From positions 1-60,345 of the forward strand of contig JAWOFN010000010.1 in assembly GCA_046497505.1 (NCBI GenBank): 60,345 bases of DNA. Reading direction: 5' to 3'. The stretch comes from JAWOFN01 sp046497505 [NCBI: bacterium] (GTDB lineage Bacteria; Blakebacterota; Blakebacteria; Blakebacterales). The position numbers were made by a program, and so were the translations under genes. Shown piece by piece: positions 8,382 through 16,141 of this stretch; position 1 is the first letter of the stretch; every line of letters begins with the position of its first letter. The notes beneath the pieces are model-generated. The model had not been told where the DNA came from. It searched no databases and was given only the letters and a program-made list of their open reading frames with translations.

Positions 8382-9104
8382 GTGGAACCGAGGGAAGGCG
8401 AACCGAGGAGAAGACAGCCGGCGGACCCCGAAAGGGAAGCGGAGTCGGCCGAGGACCGTGAGGACCTCAGCCGCTACCTGAGCTATCTCCTGCGGCACCA
8501 TCCGGAGGATGCCGACTTCCGGGTGGACGACCGGGGATGGGCGAGCATCGAGGAAATGGTGGCCGGCGCGCGTGCGGTGGGCCGTAAACTCACGGTGAAC
8601 GACGTGATGCGGGTGGTGGAGACGGATCCGAAAGGGAGGTTCGCCCTGAGCGACGATCGTCTCAGCATCCGTGCCAACTACGGTCACTCCATGCCGGTGG
8701 ACCTGGGCCTGGAGGCTGAGACCCCCCCTGAGATCCTCTACCACGGCACGGCCTACCGCTTCCGGGAGGAGATACTGGAGAAGGGCATCGAGCCCCGGGA
8801 GCGCCAGCACGTGCACCTGAGCGAGCGGCCCGAGGAGGCGACGGACGTGGGGCGGCGGCACGGGCGCCCCGCTCTCATCCAGGTGGAGGCCCTCCGGATG
8901 ACAGAGGAGGGCTTCGCCTTCTACCGGTCGGAATCGGAGGCGGGGATCTGGCTGACCCGGGAGGTCCCTCCCGAGTACCTTTCCCTGCCCGATGAAGAAG
9001 AGGAAGAGACCGTCTCACCCGAACCCGGAGTACCGAGTGAACCCCGACCCCGAACAGACACGTCGTCCCCCGGCCCTGAACCTCCGCGTAGGTCGGATAT
9101 CTGA
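8382..9104 (+). CDS. kptA: RNA 2'-phosphotransferase KptA/Tpt1
   Basis: NAD+-dependent enzyme that removes an internal RNA 2'-phosphate, yielding ADP-ribose 1'',2''-cyclic phosphate. Features in order: LSYLLRHHP with the Arg-His pair (R38, H39), DDRGWASIEEMV, SIRANYGHS with the conserved Arg (R97), YHGT (120-123), and HVHLSERPEEA. These cover the usual Arg-His-Arg-Arg active-site set. The natural substrate in bacteria is unknown because they lack fungal-type tRNA splicing. The GTG at 8382 was chosen for its GGAGA at 11 bases; the first ~25 residues and the acidic/proline-rich tail from residue 203 lie outside the domain. The tail region overlaps the start of the following tRNA-binding protein. 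Confidence 0.9.
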   Translation: MEPREGEPRRRQPADPEREAESAEDREDLSRYLSYLLRHHPEDADFRVDDRGWASIEEMVAGARAVGRKLTVNDVMRVVETDPKGRFALSDDRLSIRANYGHSMPVDLGLEAETPPEILYHGTAYRFREEILEKGIEPRERQHVHLSERPEEATDVGRRHGRPALIQVEALRMTEEGFAFYRSESEAGIWLTREVPPEYLSLPDEEEEETVSPEPGVPSEPRPRTDTSSPGPEPPRRSDI

Positions 9105-9525
9105 GGCGGTGGAGCACCCCGACGCCGACCGCCTGCTGGTCCTCACCGTGGACCTGGGGGAGGAGCAGCGCCAGCTCGTGGCCGGACTGGCCCAGGAATA
9201 CGAGCTGGAGGAGCTGGAGGGCAAGCACGTGGTGGTGGTGACCAACCTCAAGCCCGCGGTACTGCGGGGCGAGAAGAGCGAGGGTATGGTCCTGGCCGCC
9301 CACGGTGAGGAGCAGATCGGGCTGCTGCTGGCTCCCGACGCCGAACCGGGTACACGGGTGTGCCTCTCCGACGAGGCGACCGTGACCCCTCCCGACCAGA
9401 TCACCATCGACGACTTCTCCGAGCACGAGATCATCGCCTCCCCCCGGGGGGTGACACTGGATGGTGAACTGCTGGACTGCGTCAGCCTCGAGGTGGACCG
9501 CGAGGCCTACGGACGGGTGAGTTAG
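9037..9525 (+). CDS. OB-fold tRNA-binding protein (EMAPII/Trbp111-like)
   Basis: Single tRNA-binding domain of the kind found at the C-terminus of methionyl-tRNA synthetase and in stand-alone Trbp111/CsaA. NLRVGRISEAVEHPDADRL opens the OB fold; VVVVTNLKPAVLRGEKSEGM and AAHGEEQIGLLLAPDAEPGT are the other conserved strands. No catalytic domain is attached. The GTG at 9037 has GGAG at seven bases and reduces overlap with kptA to 68 bases; an ATG at 8992 is possible but has no ribosome site and would overlap by 113 bases. The tight overlap with kptA suggests both act on RNA, probably tRNA. Partner enzyme unknown. Confidence 0.82.
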   Translation: MNPDPEQTRRPPALNLRVGRISEAVEHPDADRLLVLTVDLGEEQRQLVAGLAQEYELEELEGKHVVVVTNLKPAVLRGEKSEGMVLAAHGEEQIGLLLAPDAEPGTRVCLSDEATVTPPDQITIDDFSEHEIIASPRGVTLDGELLDCVSLEVDREAYGRVS

Positions 9526-9681
9526 GGACCAGATCGCATCTCCCCGCACCCCGGGGACACCCGCAGGGAATCCGAGTGCTGCACTTTTCCCGCTGGAAAC
9601 GTGTCAGGGGCCTCCAGTAGGCTTCCTAACGCAATCCGGTACATCCCGCCCCGCCTGCGGGCGGTTCACCCGAATCAGAAC

Positions 9682-9699
9682 GGGTCCGGAGACGGACCC
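9682..9699 (+). promoter_or_regulatory. 5'-UTR hairpin with GNRA tetraloop ahead of the histone-fold gene
   Basis: GGGTCCG-GAGA-CGGACCC: seven perfect pairs closing a GAGA tetraloop, ending 18 bases before the ATG and just upstream of the GGGAGGA ribosome site (9704-9710). There is no T-run, so it is not a terminator. Position and shape suggest an mRNA-stabilising or translation-controlling element for an abundant small protein. Confidence 0.55.
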
Positions 9700-9716
9700 C
9701 CAAGGGAGGAAATAGG

Positions 9717-9893
9717 ATGGCTCGAGACTACGTATACGCATCACGCGTGAAGGAAGCCGCCAAGGCACAGGGGCTGCGGATGGCGGGAGACGCCGTCGAC
9801 GCGATCAACAAGGCCGTAGACGACATGCTGCGCAAGGCCGGTTCCCGCGCCAAGGGCAACGGCCGGAAGACCATCCAGGCCCAGGACGTCTAG
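9717..9893 (+). CDS. Bacterial histone-fold DNA-binding protein (58 residues)
   Basis: Small protein matching the single histone fold of bacterial and archaeal histones. The N-terminal part YVYASRVKEAAKAQGLRM gives helix 1. AGDAVDAINKAVDDMLRKAG gives the long central helix. SRAKGNGRKTIQAQDV reproduces the loop-2 signature GRKT(I/V)xAxD of archaeal histones, whose Arg-Lys-Thr and Asp form the R-D clamp at the DNA-binding loop. It ends where the short bacterial type (such as Bdellovibrio Bd0055) ends, without the archaeal C-terminal helix. ATG at 9717 has GGGAGGA at seven bases. It is a single-gene unit between a GNRA-loop hairpin and a terminator. HU is also encoded (25632-25904). Function inferred from fold: chromosome compaction, as dimer. 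Confidence 0.82.
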   Translation: MARDYVYASRVKEAAKAQGLRMAGDAVDAINKAVDDMLRKAGSRAKGNGRKTIQAQDV

Positions 9894-9920
9894 GGCACTG
9901 GAACAGAGAAGTCCGCGACG

Positions 9921-9942
9921 GGGGGGCTCTGGCCCCCCTTTT
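9921..9942 (+). terminator. Rho-independent terminator after the histone-fold gene
   Basis: GGGGGGC-TCTG-GCCCCCC then TTTT, starting 27 bases after the histone stop. The convergent thiO gene ends at 9968, so only the histone-side transcript gets the T-run. Confidence 0.8.
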
Positions 9943-9967
9943 GCGTCGAGGGTCTTCACGGCGGCCC

Positions 9968-11107
9968 TCAGAAGAGGAAGCGGGCGGGGCTGAAGGGCAA
10001 CGGGTCGACCCCGGGGTCCTCCCCGGCGATCATGCGGGCGACGAGCTGGCCGGTGAGGGGGGCCAGGAGGATGCCGTTCCGGAAGTGACCGGTGTCCACC
10101 CAGACGCGGTCCAGGTCGGGCAGGGGTCCCACGATCGGCAGCCCGTCGGGGGTCCCGGGACGAAGTCCCGCCCACTGCTGCTGCGGGGTGCGGTCCTCCA
10201 GCACCGGGAGCATGCGGACCGCACCCTCCCACACCTTCTCGATCCCGCTGCGGGTAGTGGTACGGTCGAACCCCACGTGCTCGGCCGTGGCCCCGGCGAG
10301 GACCTGGTCCCCGGAGCGGGGGACCAGGTAGCCCATGCCGGAACCCACCAGGCAGGGGGGGAGTCCCTCGCCGGGGGTGAGCGGGGTCACCGCCGCCTGT
10401 CCCCGCACCGGTTCCACCGGAAGGGGAGCACCCAGGGCCCCCGTCAACCGTCCCGTCCAGGCACCCGCGGCCAGGAGTGTGTGCTCCGCCTCGATGTGGA
10501 GGCCGGAGGTGTGGACACCGGCGACCCGCGTACCGGAGGGCCCCTGTTCGATGAGGAAGTCCCGCACCTCCTCCTCCCAGAGGAAACGTACGCCGGCGCT
10601 GCGGCAGGCCCCGGCGTACGCCTCCACCGCCCGGTCGGTGCGGAGATGGTGGTCACCGGGGTAGAAGAGGGCGCCGGTGAGGTCATCGGTCACCATGGGG
10701 AAGCGCCGGGCGGTATCGGCGGGGGAGAGGCTCTCCACAGGGAGCCCCCTCTCCATCTGCCATGCCCTGCGCTGCTGGAAGGTCCTCCACTCATCCTCGT
10801 CCAGGGCCAGGTGCAGGAAGCCGTCGGTCCGGTGCTCCGGGTCCAAGCCGGATGCGGCGGCCAGCTCGGGCGCGACCTCCACCCAGAGGTCGCGGGCCTG
10901 CAGGCAGAGGTCGAGGAAGGGCCCGGGGCCCCCGCTCTCGTGCTGGGGCGCCAGCATGCCGGCGGCCGCGCCGGAGGCCTCCGCACCGGGGGCCGGGGCG
11001 CGGTCCACCACGTGGACCACATGTCCTGCGCGGGCCAGTTCCCGCGCGGCGGCCATACCCACCAGTCCGGCGCCCACGACCACCGTCTGGGTCTCGAGAT
11101 GCTGCAT
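9968..11107 (-). CDS. thiO: Glycine oxidase ThiO
   Basis: FAD-dependent amine oxidase of 379 residues that converts glycine to iminoacetate (dehydroglycine) for ThiG. The N-terminal dinucleotide fold VVVGAGLVGMAAARELARAG carries GxGxxG at 12-17, and VHVVDRAP ends with the acidic/arginine FAD contact. ASGAAAGMLAPQHES is the ThiO/DAO flavin motif, and GLRPGTPDGLPIVG with FRNGILLAPLTGQ closes the FAD site. It is the missing partner of thiS-thiG-thiE located 2.7 kb away on the opposite strand. It is divergent from thrC and convergent with the histone gene. Confidence 0.92.
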   Translation of the reverse strand: MQHLETQTVVVGAGLVGMAAARELARAGHVVHVVDRAPAPGAEASGAAAGMLAPQHESGGPGPFLDLCLQARDLWVEVAPELAAASGLDPEHRTDGFLHLALDEDEWRTFQQRRAWQMERGLPVESLSPADTARRFPMVTDDLTGALFYPGDHHLRTDRAVEAYAGACRSAGVRFLWEEEVRDFLIEQGPSGTRVAGVHTSGLHIEAEHTLLAAGAWTGRLTGALGAPLPVEPVRGQAAVTPLTPGEGLPPCLVGSGMGYLVPRSGDQVLAGATAEHVGFDRTTTRSGIEKVWEGAVRMLPVLEDRTPQQQWAGLRPGTPDGLPIVGPLPDLDRVWVDTGHFRNGILLAPLTGQLVARMIAGEDPGVDPLPFSPARFLF

Positions 11108-11148
11108 GGACCCAAGATAGCCGCCCCCGCCCGCCCTCCAAAACCCGT

Positions 11149-11178
11149 TGACCGTCGGAAGACTCCCTCCCTAGGTTT
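11149..11178 (+). promoter_or_regulatory. Sigma-70-type promoter for thrC
   Basis: TTGACC (11149-11154), 18-base spacer, TAGGTT (11173-11178). Transcription would start about 40 bases before the thrC ATG, in the divergent thiO-thrC gap. Confidence 0.5.
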
Positions 11179-11225
11179 CCCTGCTGCATGGAGCGCCGTC
11201 CCCGGACCCTGAACCGGAGTTCGAG

Positions 11226-12437
11226 ATGTCCCTGCCCCCCGAGTCCGCCATCATCGGGCTGGCCTGCACACGCTGCGGAGCCGAGCACGACCACACGAAG
11301 CTGCAGGGGCTCTGCAGATCCTGCGGGGGACCTCTATACGCTCACTACGACCTGGACCGGGCAGGCAGGACCCTCACCCCCGAGGCCCTCGCCGCTCGCC
11401 CCTGGGACATCTGGCGGTACGCGGAGGTGCTCCCGGTGGAGGATGAGGCCTTCCGGATCACCCTCGGGGAGGGGGGGACACCGCTGCTGGCCAGCAGGAG
11501 CCTGGGACCGGGATTGGGCATCGAGGGACTCCTGCTCAAGGACGAGGGGCTCAACCCTACCGGTTCCTTCAAGGCACGGGGACTGTGCCTTGCCGTGAGC
11601 AGGGCGGCGGAGCTGGGGGCGGGGGCCCTCAGCATCCCCACGGCGGGGAACGCCGGCGGCGCCCTCTCCGCCTACGCCGCCGCCGCAGGGATGCCTGCCC
11701 ACATCTTCATGCCCTCCGACACCCCCTCGCGTTTCGTGGAGGAGTGCAGGATGTACGGTGCGCACGTCACCATGGTGGACGGGTACATCACCGACGCGGG
11801 GCAGCGGGCGAAGGAGGAGATGGAGGGGACGGACCGCTTCGACGTCTCCACCCTGAAGGAGCCGTACCGGGTGGAGGGGAAGAAGACGATGGGGTATGAA
11901 CTCTTCGAACAGCTCGGGGGGAGGCTGCCCGATGTCATCATCTATCCCACCGGCGGCGGCACCGGCCTGGTGGGCATGTGGAAGGCGTTCGACGAGATGG
12001 AGGAGCTGGGGTGGGTCGGCCGTCGGCGCCCCCGGATGGTGAGCGTCCAGGCCGCGGGATGCGCCCCGGTGGTCAAGGCGTTCCACGGGGGAGAGGAAGA
12101 CTACGAAGCGTGGCCGGACCCCAGCACCATGGCCATGGGTCTCAGGGTACCGGCGGCGGTGGGGGATGTGGAGATCCTCAAGGCCCTGAGAGGATCGGGC
12201 GGTACGGCGGTGGCGGTGGACGAGGAGGAGATCCTGGAGGGGGTCCTGGAACTGGGGAGCAGGGAGGGGATCTATGCCAGCCCGGAGGACGGGGCGGTGG
12301 TCGGGGCGCTCAGACGACTCGAGGAAGAGGGCTTCATCGAGGGGGACGAGACGGTGGTCGCCTTCCTCACCGGACACGGTATGAAGTATGCGGAACTGAT
12401 CCAGCAGGCGCTGGAGGGACGCGGGGAGGGGGCGTGA
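11226..12437 (+). CDS. thrC: Threonine synthase
   Basis: PLP enzyme converting O-phosphohomoserine to threonine. The N-terminus holds a zinc ribbon (C14, C17, C30, C33), as in the longer synthases. GEGGTPLL is followed by LLLKDEGLNPTGSFKARG with the PLP-binding lysine at 116. IPTAGNAGGALSAYAAAAG is the substrate-phosphate loop and YPTGGGTGLVGMWKAF the PLP-phosphate loop. 403 residues. The stop overlaps the GTG of the next gene (GTGA), coupling them, although the products (cytoplasmic enzyme and exported protein) have no obvious link. Confidence 0.93.
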   Translation: MSLPPESAIIGLACTRCGAEHDHTKLQGLCRSCGGPLYAHYDLDRAGRTLTPEALAARPWDIWRYAEVLPVEDEAFRITLGEGGTPLLASRSLGPGLGIEGLLLKDEGLNPTGSFKARGLCLAVSRAAELGAGALSIPTAGNAGGALSAYAAAAGMPAHIFMPSDTPSRFVEECRMYGAHVTMVDGYITDAGQRAKEEMEGTDRFDVSTLKEPYRVEGKKTMGYELFEQLGGRLPDVIIYPTGGGTGLVGMWKAFDEMEELGWVGRRRPRMVSVQAAGCAPVVKAFHGGEEDYEAWPDPSTMAMGLRVPAAVGDVEILKALRGSGGTAVAVDEEEILEGVLELGSREGIYASPEDGAVVGALRRLEEEGFIEGDETVVAFLTGHGMKYAELIQQALEGRGEGA

Positions 12438-13378
12438 GGAGCAGGTCCGCCCGCCCACCCGGCCGCCGGCCGGGGGCGGCCCTGGCCCTCCTCTTCCTCC
12501 TCCTGCCCGCAGCTGCCGGGGGGCAGAGCGAAGAACTCCTCCAGGGATCGCGGGATCCTCACGACTACCGGGTACGGGCACTCCGGGCACAGAGGGCCCC
12601 GGTGCTGGACGGCCGTCTGGACGAGGCCGCCTGGCAGCGGGCCGAACCCGCCACCGGGTTCACCCAGCGCAACCTGGTGGAGGGGGCACCCGCGAGCGAA
12701 CGGACCGAGATACGCACCATAGTTACGGAGGGCGTGTTCTACATCGGTGCCCGCATGTTCGATTCCCGCCCCGAGGAGCTGGTCGTCACGGCCATGCGCC
12801 GGGCCAGCCGCCTGCATGACGACGACTACCTGGGCATCGTGCTGGACACCTTCCACGACCACCGCAACGCGTTCGAGTTCCAGGTCAACCCCGCCGGCGC
12901 CCGCTGGGACGCCTACGTCACCGACGAGGGCCGGGATGTGAACAGCGATTTCAACGTGGTCTGGGACGCGGCCACCCGGGCGGATGACGAGGGGTGGACC
13001 GCCGAGATGGCCATCCCGCTGAGCCAGCTCCGCTTCTCCGGGGCAGGGGGACCCCAGCGGTGGAGGATCAACTTCCGCCGTTCCATCCGAAGGAAGAACG
13101 AGGAGGTCTTCTGGGTGCCGGTGCTCAGGGACTACGGGATGCACGGCTTCAACCGGGTCTCCAACGCCGGCCTCCTCACCGGACTCGACGACCTGCCGGT
13201 GGGGGTGGACGTCAATCTCCAGTTCAGCGACTACAGCAGCTTCCGGGGCCAGTACGCTAACGTATACGACCCGGTTGTGGGGGGCGATCCCTCTCTCCTG
13301 ACCTCCGAGTACCGTTGCGATCCCTCCGCTACCGGTCGGACACTCCTGCTCAAGTTCACGTTTCTCTTCCTCTGGTAG
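12434..13378 (+). CDS. CBM9-like (DUF5916-type) exported protein, apparently lacking its barrel
   Basis: A signal peptide (about residues 1-33, ending PAAAGGQ) is followed by a carbohydrate-binding family-9-like domain: APVLDGRLDEAAWQRAEP, TEIRTIVTEGVFYIGARMFD, DDDYLGIVLDTFHDHRNAFEF and WTAEMAIPLSQLRFS. In DUF5916 proteins this domain precedes a long outer-membrane beta-barrel. Here the protein stops at 314 residues, about 60 residues after the CBM9 region. It ends in RTLLLKFTFLFLW, which looks like the aromatic last strand of a barrel. I infer loss of the middle of the gene, leaving the first and last parts in frame. Start GTG 12434 overlaps the thrC stop, with GGGGAGGGGG before it. Confidence 0.65.
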   Translation: MRSRSARPPGRRPGAALALLFLLLPAAAGGQSEELLQGSRDPHDYRVRALRAQRAPVLDGRLDEAAWQRAEPATGFTQRNLVEGAPASERTEIRTIVTEGVFYIGARMFDSRPEELVVTAMRRASRLHDDDYLGIVLDTFHDHRNAFEFQVNPAGARWDAYVTDEGRDVNSDFNVVWDAATRADDEGWTAEMAIPLSQLRFSGAGGPQRWRINFRRSIRRKNEEVFWVPVLRDYGMHGFNRVSNAGLLTGLDDLPVGVDVNLQFSDYSSFRGQYANVYDPVVGGDPSLLTSEYRCDPSATGRTLLLKFTFLFLW

Positions 13379-13388
13379 GTTCGAGGCC

Positions 13389-14618
13389 ATGACCGATACG
13401 AACACCGAGACCGCGCGACTCTACTGGGACGACCCCATGCGGGAGACCTTCGAGGCGAAGGTCCGGCGGAGTGTGGAACAGCCCGAAGGGGGCGCCCTCA
13501 TCGTGCTCGACCGCACCCTCTTCTATCCGGAAGGGGGTGGGCAGCCGGCGGATGAGGGGCAGCTCGGCGATGCCGAGGTGCTGGATGTGCGCGAGGAGGA
13601 GGGGGTGGTCCTCCACCTCACGGACCGCTCCCTGGAGGAGGGTTCCACCGTGGAGGGGAGTGTGGACTGGGGGCGGAGATGGGACCACATGCAGCAGCAT
13701 AGCGGGCAGCACCTGCTGAGCCGGGTGCTCCTGGACGAGTACGGTGCGGAGACCCGGGGCTTCCACCTGGGAGCGGACGAGGCCACCATCGACCTGGGCA
13801 TCGAACTCGACGAGGGGCAGGTCGAGTTCGCCCGATCCCGGGCCAACGCCCTCATCGACCGGGACCTCCCGGTCACCGCACGGATCGTTCCCCGGGACCA
13901 CCCCGCCGTGGACGCTGCCCGGCGGGTACCGCCGGAGATCGAGGAGGTGCGCCTGGTGGAGATCGAGGAGGTGGATTCGGTCCCATGCGGCGGGACCCAT
14001 GTCCCTTCCACCGCCCGCATAGGAGGGCTGCACGTGATGGCGGGCAGCGGCACACGGGTCCACGGCGGTCTCTTCCGGATCACCTTCCTCTGCGGCGGGA
14101 GGATGCGCCGCTACCTGGCCCACCTGGACCGGGTGAGTGCCCGTCTCACACGCGAGCTCACCACCGCTCCCGACCAGTTCCTGGAGCGGTTCGAGGACCT
14201 GAAGGACCAGATCAAGGACCTGAACCGGGAGGTCTCCGACCTGCAGGGCGTTCTGGTGCCCCTGCGGGCCGAGGTGCTCCTGGAGCAGGCCGAGACCATC
14301 GGTCCCGCCCGGGTGGTCATGGCCCGGATCGACGACCTGCCGGCGGAGACCCTGCCGGCCCTGGCAGGTGAACTCACCGCCCACGCCGACGTCGCGGCGC
14401 TGCTGGGTGCGGAGGTCTCCGGGACGGGGCGCCTGGCCTTCGCCCGGGGTGAGGGCCTCGACCTGCATATGGGCGAGCTTCTGAGCAGGGCCGCCGCCAT
14501 CCTCGGGGGCGGCGGCGGGGGCAGGCCGGAATACGCCGCCGGGGGCGGCACCCAGGCCGAGGCGCTGGACACCGCCCTCACCTCCGCCCGGGAGGAGATC
14601 CGGGAAGCCCTGGGGTGA
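13389..14618 (+). CDS. Alanyl-tRNA editing protein, AlaX long form
   Basis: Stand-alone relative of the alanyl-tRNA synthetase editing domain; clears Ser- or Gly-mischarged tRNA(Ala). The zinc-site motifs are HSGQH (H104, H108) and CGGTH (C200, H204). The start LYWDDPMRETFEAKV and FYPEGGGQPADEG are the class-specific N-terminal strands. After a coiled coil (about 260-300) comes a DHHA1-like C-terminal domain with a glycine stretch near 375-380, which identifies the long AlaX form. 409 residues, ATG eleven bases after the upstream gene. No aminoacylation domain is present. Confidence 0.88.
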   Translation: MTDTNTETARLYWDDPMRETFEAKVRRSVEQPEGGALIVLDRTLFYPEGGGQPADEGQLGDAEVLDVREEEGVVLHLTDRSLEEGSTVEGSVDWGRRWDHMQQHSGQHLLSRVLLDEYGAETRGFHLGADEATIDLGIELDEGQVEFARSRANALIDRDLPVTARIVPRDHPAVDAARRVPPEIEEVRLVEIEEVDSVPCGGTHVPSTARIGGLHVMAGSGTRVHGGLFRITFLCGGRMRRYLAHLDRVSARLTRELTTAPDQFLERFEDLKDQIKDLNREVSDLQGVLVPLRAEVLLEQAETIGPARVVMARIDDLPAETLPALAGELTAHADVAALLGAEVSGTGRLAFARGEGLDLHMGELLSRAAAILGGGGGGRPEYAAGGGTQAEALDTALTSAREEIREALG

Positions 14619-14630
14619 GAGTGTCCCTTG

Positions 14631-14646
14631 TGTCCCATATGGGACA
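14631..14646. promoter_or_regulatory. Perfect 16-bp palindrome upstream of the two-component operon
   Basis: TGTCCCATATGGGACA is its own reverse complement. A further half-site TGTCCC lies just upstream (14622-14627), giving two TGTCCC copies nine bases apart. It sits about 80 bases before the histidine-kinase start, with no other gene in the gap. Candidate operator, possibly for autoregulation by the downstream NtrC-type regulator; no copy was noticed elsewhere in the window. Confidence 0.5.
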
Positions 14647-14727
14647 GGTCTAGAGTGATGCCCATCTGAGAGTCCCTCCGACGAAGGGCCCTGAGGGGGG
14701 TCCGGGGGGAGCGCACACCGTCCCACG

Positions 14728-16134
14728 ATGGGAGTGCACCACATGCCCGTACGGGCCCGGGGGAGCCGCTGGCTCCCCGCGCTCTTCATCCTCGCCTTCC
14801 TGGTCCTGCTGGCCGCCACCAACGTGTGGATCCATCAGCGCAACAGGAAGGCCCTGGACGACGACCTCGGGCGCCGGCTCACGGCCATCGCCGGCCTGCT
14901 GGTGGACACCCGGGCGGTCGACGGCGACCTCCTCTTCGGGCCGCAGGGCATGGACCGCTCCTATCTGGCCAGCATCGAGGGGCAGCTGGAGGAGATCCAG
15001 CGTTCCTACGACCTGGATGCCATCCTGCTCCTCGACCCCGACGAGTACACGGTCCGCTACTCGAGCAGCCCCGCCCTCTATACCGAGGGGAGCCTCTACC
15101 CCTACCGGGAGGAACACACGGGGGCCATCCTGGAGGCCGTCACCGGGCGGCATCCCTCCGCTTCCGCCACCCGGCGCGTGGGGGGCAGCCGCGACGTTTA
15201 CCTGAAGAGCGGCTTCGCCCCGGTCCGCACCCTCCTCCAGGACCAGCTCGTGGCGGTCCTCGTGGTGGAGGCGAGTGCAGACTTCTTCGAGGTCCTCGGG
15301 CGTATGCGGGGGGTGATGATCACCGGTACGGCGGCCGCCACCGTCCTGATGCTCCTGCTCATGGCGGGTTACCTGGGTCTGCAGGGTCAGGCTCGGAGGG
15401 CCCGGCAGGCCCTGGAGAGGGAGAACCGCATGGCTGCTCTGGGGCGGATGGCCAGCCAGGTGGCCCACGAGATCCGTAACCCGGCAGGTATCATAAAGTA
15501 CGCCGCGGAGCGGATGGAGAAGTGGCTGGACGCCCAGGATGGGGGGCGGCGGGAACGGGACCCGGAGCTGAAGGAGATGGTGGAGTACATCCGGGAGGAG
15601 ACCCGCAGGCTGCAGGACACCACGGAACGCTACCTCACCTATGCCCGGCAGGGGACCATGCAGCCCCGGGAGGTGGCCCCCCGCGAGCTGCTGGATTCGG
15701 CGGCGGAGGCCCTCCGGCGCCATGGGCTCCCCGATGGGATCACGGTCAGGGTGGAGACCGAGTTGCCCGATGCCCCGCCGGTACTCCGCGCCGACCCGGA
15801 CCTGCTCCGTCAGGCCCTCCTGAACCTGGGGATGAACGCGGTTGAGGCCATGGGGTCGAGCGGGGAGGCGGTCTTCTTCGCCCGCAGCGCGGGGGAGGCG
15901 TACTCCCTCGGCGTGGAGGACGACGGTCCCGGGATCCCTGACCGTCAGAAGGGGAAGGTCTTCGAGCCTTTCTACAGTACCCGCCCCGAGGGGAACGGTC
16001 TGGGACTCTTCATCGTGGAGCAGATCGTCCGCTCCCACGGTGGGGAGGTCACGGTAGAGGACCGCGAAGAGGGCGGGACGCGTGTGATCATGGAGCTGCC
16101 CGCCGGCGGGCAGCCCCCCCGAGAGGAAGGATGA
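14728..16134 (+). CDS. Membrane sensor histidine kinase (NtrB-like)
   Basis: Sensor of a two-component pair. Transmembrane segments at about 15-33 and 195-218 bracket a ~160-residue extracytoplasmic domain without a recognisable family. A short HAMP-like/coiled linker follows. The kinase core shows ASQVAHEIRNPAG (phospho-accepting H247), LNLGMNAVEAM (N box), DDGPGIPD and GNGLGLFIVEQ (G boxes). The H box of the NP type groups it with NtrB-like kinases that act on sigma-54 regulators. An ATG five residues in (14743) is an alternative start. The response regulator begins eight bases after the stop. Signal unknown. Confidence 0.88.
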   Translation: MGVHHMPVRARGSRWLPALFILAFLVLLAATNVWIHQRNRKALDDDLGRRLTAIAGLLVDTRAVDGDLLFGPQGMDRSYLASIEGQLEEIQRSYDLDAILLLDPDEYTVRYSSSPALYTEGSLYPYREEHTGAILEAVTGRHPSASATRRVGGSRDVYLKSGFAPVRTLLQDQLVAVLVVEASADFFEVLGRMRGVMITGTAAATVLMLLLMAGYLGLQGQARRARQALERENRMAALGRMASQVAHEIRNPAGIIKYAAERMEKWLDAQDGGRRERDPELKEMVEYIREETRRLQDTTERYLTYARQGTMQPREVAPRELLDSAAEALRRHGLPDGITVRVETELPDAPPVLRADPDLLRQALLNLGMNAVEAMGSSGEAVFFARSAGEAYSLGVEDDGPGIPDRQKGKVFEPFYSTRPEGNGLGLFIVEQIVRSHGGEVTVEDREEGGTRVIMELPAGGQPPREEG

Positions 16135-16141
16135 AGCGCAG

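Noticed and set aside
14619-14727. Sigma-54 promoter for the two-component operon
   Set aside because: No TGGCAC-N5-TTGC-like -24/-12 pair in the gap.
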